The notes below the pieces were generated by a model, which saw only the letters and a program-made list of their open reading frames with translations, was not told the origin of the DNA and did no database searches. Shown here one piece after another: positions 33,739-43,664 of a stretch of DNA of 64,000 nt (the stretch's first letter is position 1; each line of letters opens with the position of its first letter). The translations under genes were made by a program, and so were the position numbers. The stretch comes from Brachionus plicatilis (Eukaryota > Rotifera > Eurotatoria > Ploima > Brachionidae). The DNA is taken from positions 173,853 through 237,852 of the forward strand of contig QEOQ01000469.1 in NCBI GenBank assembly GCA_010279815.1. Direction: 5' to 3'.

Positions 33739-36700
33739 ATTAGCGATGACTCGCCCGGTTATCCAATTGATCTTTTATCTATACCTGCTCACTACCAAAA
33801 TGACTTGGAGAGCGTGATGATTCCGTATGGGCTGATTGTGGACCGAACTGAGTCGATAGCCAACCAAATATTCAGCGACTTCAAGCACCAAAGTTTGGTG
33901 CTTTTGTGCGTCATCAAAGGAGGATATAGGTTTTTTTCCAGCTTGATCGAAAAGCTTCAGTCCAAGAACCGAAACTCGGACCGAGTTTCTCTACCGCTTA
34001 AAATAAATTTTGTTTGCCTCAAAAAAGACGCCAACTTGGCTGATAATATTGAGTTAATGGACACACAGGATTTGGGCTTTATCAAAGGAAAAGTTAGTTG
34101 ATAGTTTATTTTATAGAGTTGTTAATTCTAAAGGTTCATTTAAAGAAAAAATTCGAATTGAATTACTTTGTTATTTATTATTTTAATAACATGATTAAAC
34201 ATTTTAATAATTTGTAACATATTTTCACAAAAATTAATTTTTTAAGAAAAATAGAACAGATATAATTTTATCTCAAAAATTAAAATTTAAAATTTAACTG
34301 AAGAATTATTTAAGTTTCTAATGTTTTTTTGTAATTTTTGAAATAAATATTTGTTTTGTTTTAATTCACGACATCATGAAGTTGATGATCAATTCAAAAT
34401 ATCATTTCAATTCAAAAAGTTTGTCTTTAGATATTAAACTAAATCTTTGATTTAATTTAAATAATTTTAATGTAACATGATTTACATGCAATGAAGATTT
34501 AGAAAATGAGAAAAAATTGAAAAAACATTTTCTCAATCCAATTATAAAATCGATTTTCAATTTAGTTAGCTGATTTTTTGTAAAGTTTTATTTTCATTTT
34601 ATTACTAATTTGGAATTTTTTATTTGAATTTTTAAAAAAATTTAATTGTGAATCCTAATACAAATACTTTTGAAATAAAAAATCTCAAATAAACTCTACA
34701 AAAAATCAGTTAATAAATCTAAATATTAAAATCGATTATCAATGGACTGAGTAAATGTTTTTTTCAATTTTTTTTTTATTTTCTAAATCTACATTGCATG
34801 TAAAGCATAATATATTACAATCATTTAAATTAAATCAAAGATTTAGTTTAATATCTAAGGATAAACTTTTGAATTGAAATGAAATTTTGAATTGATCATC
34901 AACTTCAAGATGCCTATTTCACTAGTGAATTTAGTTTCAAATAAAGATTATTTGATGATGACATTAAAAAAAATTAAAAAAATCTTAATTTTTCTAATAA
35001 TTATCAAATTAATTTAGTTTTTTTATTAATCCTTAAGAGACTTTGAGTTTGTGAAGTTCGCTTTGATTCGATCATTTAGAATAGACTGGTTCTGCAAAAT
35101 GTAGCAATCTATTTGTTACACATGGGACCTTAGTCTGAAATAACTGTGCAAAGTATTAGCTCACCTTATTTAAATCCTTCTCAATTGCAAAGTGCATTAG
35201 TTTGTACCACAGTTGTTTAAAAGCCCCTAAAAAAATGCCAAGTTATTAAAAAAAAAGTCCAAGGCCAGGTTTTTTTTTTAAATTTGCTAAATTAGGCTTC
35301 ATATCAAAAAATTTATATACTCTTGGGTTGTCTAATGCAATAGATTTTCCATATATCAGAATTTTGTTGCAATTTTAGCATAAATATCTTCTTCAGTATT
35401 CTAAATTTTAAAGCCTGGACTTAGACTTTTGAATGAAATAAAAAAAAAAATTAAAGTCTTTGGTCGGACTTGGATTTGACTTGAGACTTGTGACTTTTAA
35501 ACAACTCTGGTTTGTACGCCACTTTGCAGACTCTTTCTTGAGGTGATTTTAAAATTTTCCAGAACCAATTTATTTTAGTCAATTAAAAAGTTATTAGCAA
35601 GGAACCTAATGGAAACGAACTTAAAAGTAAAAGTTCTTATAAAAAAATCAAACCTAGAAGAGTTAAAAATTAACAAAATAACTAATCTCATTCAAAAAAT
35701 GGTTTAGCAAACATTATTATAGAGAAGATCTATTCTTAAAATTCTGTCAAATTTTATTTTTTATTTTTTGAAAAACACATATTTTATTTTTACTTAAGAT
35801 CATTCAAAAAAAAATAAAACAAACTTAACTCAAAATAAATTTGACTATAGTTTATTTAAAATATTTTTATTCATAAACTTTATCCATCCTTCAGATTAAA
35901 ATTAAAATAAAATGGAATAAAATAATGAAATTAATTTTATGAAAAAATAAAATGAAATACTTAGATTTAAATAGTGGGCAGTAGGTTCATTTAGGTTTAA
36001 GTATTAAGATAGTTTTAATCCTGTAAATTTTCTCTATAAAAATACTCATTAAAAATAAATTTTTACTAATAATTTTATTCAAAATAATTTTAAAATCCGA
36101 AAAGTCAGTGTGCAAGCTAATAAATTTTAATCATAAACATGGGAACAAAATCATCTACTTATTAATTTAAATAGTCTTATGAATCAAACCATTTGAAGTA
36201 AAAAAAATTTTTCTTTTCATTAAACATTTTTACAATTTTTGGAACAACAATAAATAAAATACTTCTCTTTTCTAAATCTTTATCTTTTCTGCATAAATAA
36301 AAGGCTGCTGAAATTTTTTATCCGAAAACTCAATTACAAAAAATTATCAACAGAAAATGATATAAAAATAAAAATTTGAGGCTTTTTAATATTTAATTTT
36401 TTATTTCTTAAAATTTTATTTTTTTAAAAAGCTTTTTTCAGGAACGACCTGATCTTCCCAATAAATATATCCCTTACTATGGTAAATGCTTACATAGGAT
36501 ATCACATATGTTCTACCATTTTAGTGTATTTTTTTGTAAAGAATTCTTTCCTGTTTAAATAATAGGCTCATCTATCGAAGAAGATATCATCAAAATAATT
36601 TGATATAATATTAAATTTTTTTTTTCATATAAATAAAATGGTATGTTTTTCAATAAAGAAATGGCAAAAATTTATTAATGAAACTAATTAAGCAGATAAG

Positions 36701-37671
36701 ACGATAATTAGGTGGATCTTGAGTAAAAGAAATTTTCTTCCAAATGACTGTAATTAGCAAAAAAAAATTCAGATACACAATTAAATAAAGAGATTTAAAT
36801 ACCATTTTAATAACTGGTATTTAAGAATATGGTGCACAAATAATTTTTAAAAATTTATTCAAAAATCACGGTAAAAAAGAATCTAAATAAATAAAAATTT
36901 TAGAAAATAAATAATTTTTTTTCAATTTTGACTATTTTTTTACCGTGATTAGTGGATAAATTTTGGAAAATTTTTCGGATACCATATTTTTAATTTCCTA
37001 AATCTAAAAAAAAATTTTAGTATCTTTATTTTAGTAATTCAACAATGAGAACCGAAAAAAATAAATTTAGATAATTTTGAATTTTAGCACGAAATTTTCA
37101 TTCTTTCATAATTAATTAAATCTTTTTGAATTAACAAGCAATCTGAATAAAAAAAAATAATCTTATTTTATTTTTAAAATAAAGAACGTTTTGCTAATTG
37201 AAAATTTAGTTGGTAATTTAGTATTTTCTTATCAAATTTAGGTCTAAAAGTTTATTTTAACTTAGATACAGGTGAAACCTTATCAAAAATCAAGAGTTTT
37301 ATATGTGATCTCGAGCCAATGAGTGTAAAAACATGCTGGTAGGTTTGCATTTTTTTCTTCAGATAAGATTAAAGGTCCAAACTTTAATTTGTTTAGCTTG
37401 ATTATAAAAAGAGATGAAAATCGAGCAAAAGAGTATCCAGACTGTAATTTTTTAGCGCTATTTGACTGCAGTTTTGAATTTAATTTAATTTTTAGATGTT
37501 GGCTTTGAGATACCCAACCGGTACGTGGTCGGCTATGCTCTTGGTTTAAATGAACATTTTCGTGATTTGAATGTAAGCAATGACATCTTTTGGCAAAAAG
37601 CTAATTTTTCTTTCTCCTAGCACGTTTGTCTCATAAAACAATCATCTCTGGATAAATACAAAAGAAACTAA
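33739..37671 (+). CDS. Divergent HPRT paralogue, probably catalytically inactive
   Basis: Exons 33739-34096, 37242-37338, 37397-37443, 37496-37572 and 37621-37671 join at GT-AG sites to give 209 residues beginning [16 protein letters not shown]; the short first exon was not found. The fold is that of hypoxanthine-guanine phosphoribosyltransferase ([39 protein letters not shown]). Key residues are changed: the PRPP loop [10 protein letters not shown] reads [10 protein letters not shown], so the Glu-Asp pair is Tyr-Phe. The flexible SY loop is gone, and the Asp after VVGYAL is Gly. The first junction uses donor GTTGAT rather than the overlapping GTTAGT four bases upstream, which would break the frame. 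It may be an early pseudogene or a regulatory, non-enzymatic paralogue. Confidence 0.75.
34370..34914. mobile_element. hAT-type palindromic MITE in the HPRT-paralogue intron
   Basis: Ends GACATCATGAAGTTGATGAT and reverse complement (GGCATCTTGAAGTTGATGAT) are flanked by TAATTCAC (34362-34369) and TATTTCAC (34915-34922), 7 of 8 matching. Arms of about 230 bp are clearly complementary. The termini are related to those of 2367-2909. Confidence 0.75.
35087..35590. mobile_element. MULE-MITE-like repeat split by a second insertion (35207-35510)
   Basis: GACTGGTTCTGCAAAATG (left) and the CATTTT-less mirror CCAGAACCAATTTATTTTAGTC (right) resemble the interior arms of the TCTGCAAAA MITE family. Between them sits a 304-bp insert with ends CCACAGTTGTTTAAAAG and CTTTTAAACAACTCTGG, flanked by TTTGTA on both sides and full of AAGTCCAAGTC-like words. 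The insert's superfamily is unclear. Confidence 0.6.
36823..36993. repeat. Small imperfect inverted repeat in the HPRT-paralogue intron
   Basis: ATATGGTGCACAAATAATTT and ATCACGGTAAAAAA on the left are mirrored on the right (TTTTTTTACCGTGAT ... ATACCATAT). Probably an old MITE. Confidence 0.6.
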
Positions 37672-37868
37672 CCTTTAAAAAACGCTTTCGTTTGTTTTAA
37701 ATTAAAGTTAAATTAATAAATGATGAAAAAAAAATTTATTCAATTTTTATTTTTTTGTTTATGCTTTTTAATGCAGCACATGTTTAAATGTGTTATGTTT
37801 TATTTTTTTTAACATTATAAAACTTGCATTCATCTAGTTGAATTTTTTAGAATTTAAAAATTTTAAAA

Positions 37869-39695
37869 ATGTCTGCTGTTGAGAGCAAAAAAAAGTGCAA
37901 GTCAATCCATGTGAGTATAAGAAAAATTTTTTTTTGGATAAAAAGGTTTACCAAGGTACTATTTAGATTGATGACAGTGATCCGGGCATTCCGACTGACT
38001 TGCTCTCAGTGCCACTGCACTACCGCGACGACATCGAGAATATTCTGATACCCTACGGGCTGATTTTGGACAGGACGGAGGCGCTGGCCACCGAAATATT
38101 CAACGACTGTGGCAATCAACCACTCATCTGTCTATGTGTGCTCAAAGGAGGCTACAAATTTTTTGCCGATCTCACAGAACGAATCCAAAACAGAAACAGA
38201 ACCAACGGTACCAAATCACTGCCAATGATGCTGGATTTTATTCGCCTAAAAAGCTACCACAATGATAAATCAATTGGCGAGGTTCAAATTATTGGTGGTG
38301 ATGATATGAGTCAAATTACTGGAAAGGTAATTTTAGATAGAAAAAAAAACATTCAAGGTTCGCCCAGGTTAAAGCTACACCACCATCTGAATTTGACTTT
38401 TTTGACCACATATTCTTATTCTGCATTTTATACGGAAATCTATGAAAGGCAATTTTTTAGGGGGGTTAAAAAAATAATATTTTGGCTACCACCTCTCAAA
38501 AATAAGCTCCAAAATTATTTTCTGTATCATTTTAGGTCTTAAAATCTCATAATTTAGTTAATATATTTAATTATTATTATACAGATTATTAAAGCTCTTT
38601 TTCTAAGCTACAATATGGTGTATTTATTTGATTATAAAAAATAAGTTTTGACCATTAAAAATGACCAGAAATGAAAATTCTTGGAGTTTTTGCCTTTTTT
38701 TTATATCTCGTCCTTGGTTTACCACTAACTTCAATTTTTTTTGAACAAATTTTTGAGTTTAATTTTTTAAATTTTTGAATCTTAAGTCCATAAATTTTCG
38801 CTTAAAAGTCTAAATTTTTATTTAAAAAATTGAAAATTTTAATTTTCACTAATTTTAAAGAAAATGTTAAGTCACAGCTAGAAGTCATTGCGTTATTTTT
38901 TTTTTGTTTTTTAGATTATCAAACCAAAAGATTATTTGATTTTTTAAAATTTTCTGCCGATTTAGCAAAAAGTATAAAAATTTAAAAAAAATAAAAATCT
39001 TTAACTTTCACTAATTTAAAAAAAAAATTATGTATCAAAATATAACAAATTTTATTTTTTTTTTTTCAAGCCTAGCTGAAAACTAAGGCTAAATCGGTAG
39101 AAGATTTTAAAATATTAAATAATCTTTTGGTTTGGTAATCTATAAAACAATGCAAAAAATTAATGTTATGAATTCTAATCCGTGACTTTTTTTTTCTTAA
39201 AAAATTTTAATTTTTACACTTTTTGGTCAAAATTTATGGATTTAAAAGTCAAAAATTAAAAAAAAAAGTGAATTCAACGATTTGTTCAGAATTTTTTCCA
39301 GTTTCTGGTTCTGCAGAAAAAATTGGAATTATAATTGTTGATTTGTTTGTGCCCAAAAAATTCAAATTCAGATAGTGCTGTAATTTAGGCCTGAGCGAAC
39401 CTTATTAAAAATTTATTTTTAGAATGTTCTCATAGTGGAGGATATAATAGACACTGGTAAAACTATGGTTAAATTGTTAGGCCTGTTGGAAAAGTTTAAG
39501 CCGAAGTCGGTGCGAGTTTGTAGTCTATTGGTGAAGAGGACACCGCACTCGAACGGCTATGAGCCCGACTATGCCGGATTTTCCATACCGGAAAAATTTG
39601 TAGTCGGATATGCACTGGATTTGAATGAGCACTTTAGAGATTTGGAGCACATTTGTGTTTTTAAGCCAACTTCATTAGAAAAATATTCAATTTAA
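37869..39695 (+). CDS. HPRT1: Hypoxanthine-guanine phosphoribosyltransferase
   Basis: Exons 37869-37910, 37967-38326 and 39423-39695 join in phase 0 to encode 224 residues (human 218). The active site is complete: [21 protein letters not shown] (flexible loop), the PRPP motif [26 protein letters not shown] and [15 protein letters not shown]. The enzyme transfers phosphoribose from PRPP to hypoxanthine or guanine in cytosolic purine salvage. It starts 198 bp after the stop of the divergent paralogue, in the same orientation, as a tandem duplicate. The last coding exon is continuous where the paralogue has three short introns. Intron 2 contains a 1-kb palindrome. It converges on PIN4, the two stop codons being about 64 bp apart. 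Confidence 0.95.
38355..39403. repeat. Large imperfect palindrome filling HPRT1 intron 2
   Basis: Ends AAGGTTCGCCCAGG (left) and CCTGAGCGAACCTT (right) are inverted. Further inward, ATCTGAATTTG, GATTATCAAACCAAAAGATT and CTGCCGATTTAGC all recur inverted, so arms of about 500 bp extend over most of the intron. No target-site duplication was seen. It is likely a foldback-type transposon. Confidence 0.7.
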
Positions 39696-39759
39696 AAGTT
39701 TATTTTATCAATATTATTTTAGCAATTTTTGAAAAAAATAAAATTTATTTTTTTGTTGA

Positions 39760-42700
39760 TTATTTTTTTCCTTCGACCATGATTATGTGATAGCCGAATT
39801 GGGTTTTGACCGGGGGGTCTGTGTACACAGGCGAGGCTAGGGAAGAAATTGGTAGAGCAAAGGCAGCGTCTTGGAACGCGCCTACCATTGATCCGCGTGT
39901 CATCCAGCCCAAATCACCGCCTTGTCTTGCCTTGTCTTCACTGTACTGGCGCGCTATCTCGTCGAACTTCATGCCTGATTTTATCTTTTCTAATGCTTCC
40001 AAACATTTTGACTGTTTTTCGCACAATATGTGACGTACCTTGTTTAACAATTAATATTTTTTATTAAGTAATTAAGTCTGGATGCTTGAACAAACAAATT
40101 TTTTTATTAAATTTTCATTTAGTTAAGTATAAATTTTAAGATTTCTAAAATTTTATATTTTTTTTTTCAATTTATAAATAGAAAACGAAAGCAAGGTTGA
40201 GACAAAAAGCATATTTTTTTAAAATTAAATCGTTTTTAATTATTTTGCACATGTTGTTTTTTTTTTAAAAATTTCCTAAAAGTAAATTTGATTTTATTAA
40301 AGTATTAAAAAAAGGGACTTAAAATTTCATTTGAAGTAGTCTCTTCAAATATCAGTGTGCTTTTTTAGTTGATAAGGTAAAATACAATTTTAGTGATTAT
40401 ACGAAAATTTAAATATTTAAAAAATTATAACATTGAAATGTTTATTAATTCTTGTTTAAATGTGAACATTATTTGAATATTGAAAAATTTTTAAAGATTA
40501 TTCTTAAAAGTAAAATATGTATAAAAGATTTTGATCATTTGAATGACATTAAATTAATTAAATTTTAAAACTCAATTTTGATAATCAAATTTTAAATAAA
40601 TTTTAATTTTTAGTTCAAATTTTAATATCTTAAGCAATATATTAAATTTCTTTTATTTTTAAATTTCATGATACAAGACCTTTAGTGAGACATTCAAACA
40701 GAATTCAAAGAAATGTAAATTCAAATATTAAAAAATAAAAAAAATCATTAAAATAAAAATTTAGATTCAAGAATAAATTTTCAATCAAAATTTATTTTTT
40801 TGCTTGAAATTTTGCAAATTTTAACTTTTATTCTAATTTTTTGATTATCGAATTTTAATTATTTAAATTGTGTTTAAACATCCCACATTTGATTTCAGCA
40901 CTAGAATTTTAAAGTTTCAAAGCTTACGTATTTATATTGTTGATTTTGATCAGACTTGTGCGTCAAAAAAACAAATCATTTTTTAGTGAAGTCAATGACT
41001 TATTATAATTTTTTTCATTGTTTTTCTCCAAAAAAAATTAAATTTAAATTTAAAAATACTTTTAGAATGGACTCTATTTAGTACTAATTGAAGATTAGGA
41101 TTAATTGGGAGAGTGGAGCTGGGGGCAATTTTTTCGGAGAAAAGCAATTTTGTTCAAATAAAACAATAATAACCTTTTCAAAATGAATTTTGATTTAAAA
41201 AACTTTTTTTAATAATAATCAACAAATTTTATTTTAATTTAAAAATTCTACAATTTCCTTAAGTCATCATATTTTAATCTGATTATATATAATTTTAAAT
41301 AAATTGCTATGCTCCAGATAATTGAAAATTAATTTATTAGAATTTGAATGAACCACATAGGAAACAACTCACATAAAGAAATATCTTTCACCATTAAAAG
41401 ATCTCAAAAAAAAGGGCGATTAAAAATTTGAAAAGAATATTCCAATTGTTTATTCTAAATATCAAATTATGGAAAAAACAAATTACAAATATTGAAATTA
41501 AAAAATCAAAAAATCAAGCATTTTAAATTAGACTTTTTTTTTTATTTTTTTCATACTAACTTTTTGTGTCTCCATATTTCAACATAACGTTTTTAAACTG
41601 ATAATATTTTAATTTTGATTTTTTTTTTTTATATATTTTTATTCTGAAGTAGCACTAGCTCCATACAGATAAACAAATAAATAAAATAAATAACTGTTAT
41701 AAAAAGAAAAGTGAATTACTAGTCAAAATAATTAAGAACCAAATTAATTTAGGGTTAATTTTTAAAAATTTGGGGTATTATATTCAAAAAATGGTTTACT
41801 GATTTTAGTCAGCCAAAAGAAATTAGAAGTTTCAAAAAATGGGTATTGTGAATTTCTAATACAAATTGGAACAAAAAATTTTTCTTTTTTGATAAATTAA
41901 AATTAAAGATAAAAAAAATAATGCAATTTAGTGCAACATACTTTGTTGCACCTATATTACCTATAATAACTTTATAAGGATAAAATAAAAAATAAATAAA
42001 ACATTAATTCGATTAAAATTGATTTTATTTTTAATTAACAAAGTATGTTGCACTAAATTGCATTATTTTTTTAATCAATTTTATTTTTTTTTATCATAAA
42101 AAAAATAATTAATTAATTAAAAAAGGAAGAATTTTTGTTCAAATTGTATTTAAATTCACAACACCCAAAAAATGTACAGACTTCATTATACAATTTTCTT
42201 ACTTTAAATTAATTTTTGTAATTTTATATACAGATTTGACTTTTTAATTTTGAAATAAAATTCTAAATTCGGAAAAAACACTAATTTTTTAATTGCGATT
42301 TACGGGATAAGTCGGAAAACTTAGTTCGGACAAGGATTTTTGGGAACCGATAAGCCCGGACTAACCAGGTTAGACTGTTTAACTAAGCATCCTAAGAAAT
42401 ACCTAATGTTATTAATATTTTTGTAGTTTAATAATATTATAAAAACATTAAATATCTTATAAATATCTTATAATGATCTCTCTCACAAATACTCGGCACC
42501 TTTGTCATTATTTCGATCTTTTTCTATAAATAGCTTGAGTGTCAATTCTTTCAATAAATCTCCTATCGGATTCACTTTTCAAATCAAGCATTTTAGAAAA
42601 TGGTGAAAAAATTATGTCTATTTATTTTGGAAATAATTCTCATGTCAAAATAAAAAGAGTTTTTTAAATCAAAAAAATTGTTCAATTTAAAAAAAGATTT

Positions 42701-43391
42701 CTTAAATTGATCTTAATAAAGTTAATTTATTTTAGTGATAAAAAAAAGTATTTGTAAGTTACAAAAACAATTTCGGGCCATAAATAAAACAACACCAAAT
42801 TTAGTAAAATCCAATTTTTTTAATTTATTATCCAATTTTTTCCTTTAAAACAAAACTTTTTGTTACTAAATAAAATCGCCGCAAAAAACTGAAACTTTAT
42901 TTCTTGAACAAAAAAATTTATGGTTTTTAAATCTTGCCAATTTTAATAAATTTGGACATGAAATTTTTTCAAAAAAAAAAGTCTTTTGACTTGACTTGAA
43001 ATTTTATTTTTTAAAAAAAAATCTTTTGCCGTTCCATGTAGTTATTAAAGCGGCCACATGAATTTTTTGCCGTTCCATCTGGTAATTAAGGTGGTCATTT
43101 TTAATTCACAGTCTTTGAAATGACTTTTTTCAAAAAAAAATTTGAAGTCAAGTCAAAAAACTTTGAAAAAAAAAGTTTTTTAAAGACTTTTTTTCAAAGT
43201 CAAGTCAACTCAGACTTGAAGTAACTTGACTTCGAAAAGACTTTAAAATGACTTATTTTCTGACTTTTGCGCAAGTCTGCCGCCCGCAAACAAATGTAAA
43301 AAAAAATCACTGTTACCTTTACAGATGTTCCTCCTTTTTTCTCTTTAGCCTCGGCGCCACCAGTAGCGCCGGCATTTTTTTTCGGCCCCAT
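39760..43391 (-). CDS. PIN4: Parvulin-type peptidyl-prolyl cis-trans isomerase PIN4 (Par14)
   Basis: Minus-strand exons 43391-43317 (25 codons) and 40038-39760 join in phase 0 to give 117 residues (human 131). A basic Gly/Lys-rich N-terminus ([20 protein letters not shown]) precedes the parvulin domain: [40 protein letters not shown]. These are near-invariant Par14 blocks. The protein isomerises Xaa-Pro bonds and in other animals binds DNA and pre-ribosomes in the nucleus, with mitochondrial isoforms. The 3.3-kb intron holds at least one MITE. Exon 1 lies head-to-head with RRM1 and the 3' end meets HPRT1 tail-to-tail. Confidence 0.95.
41643..41695 (+). repeat. LINE 3'-end-like sequence
   Basis: TCTGAAGTAGCACTAGCTCC followed by ATACAGATAAACAAATAAATAAAATAAA (in part) matches the reverse complement of 48725-48775 and resembles 28470-28500. 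It is probably the shared 3' terminus of a LINE/SINE family ending in an AATAAA-like microsatellite. Confidence 0.5.
41842..42165. mobile_element. MULE-type MITE in the PIN4 intron, exact 9-bp TSD
   Basis: GGTATTGTGAATTTCTAATA and its mirrored right end (ATTTAAATTCACAACACC) are flanked by identical CAAAAAATG at 41833-41841 and 42166-42174. Interior arms contain mirrored AATGCAATTTAGTGCAACAT. Confidence 0.85.
42960..43250. repeat. AAGTCAAGTC-rich repeat next to PIN4 exon 1
   Basis: Multiple direct and inverted copies of GACTTGACTT/AAGTCAAGTC occur, and GCCGTTCCATxTxGTxATTAA is directly repeated at about 43028 and 43070. The words match the insert at 35207-35510 and the fragments at 26712-26765 and 49730-49790. 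Confidence 0.55.
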
Positions 43392-43664
43392 TCTTCAAAC
43401 ACTAGAAAAAAACTAGAAAAAAATTTCAAAATTTTTGAAATAAAAAAAAAAATAAAATTTGCATTCATGCAACTAGCAAACGAAGAGGCGTTTGATCAAA
43501 ACTAAAAGCACAGATCCAAACATTTGTCTTGGTTCGTGTACAAATTCAAACCAACCCAGACATTTAAATCTAGAAGCTTTGCTAAAAAAACACCACAACA
43601 CAAAAAAAACATTTTGCTCAATTTTCTAAAACAATTGATTAAGCCAGTAGAAATAGAAAAAAAA
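43392..43664. promoter_or_regulatory. Shared intergenic region between divergent PIN4 and RRM1
   Basis: Only 273 bp separate the two start codons, so both promoters and 5' UTRs must overlap here unless an upstream non-coding exon exists. No TATA box stands out. It is purine/A-rich on both sides of a short GC-containing patch (AACGAAGAGGCG, about 43480). Confidence 0.6.
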
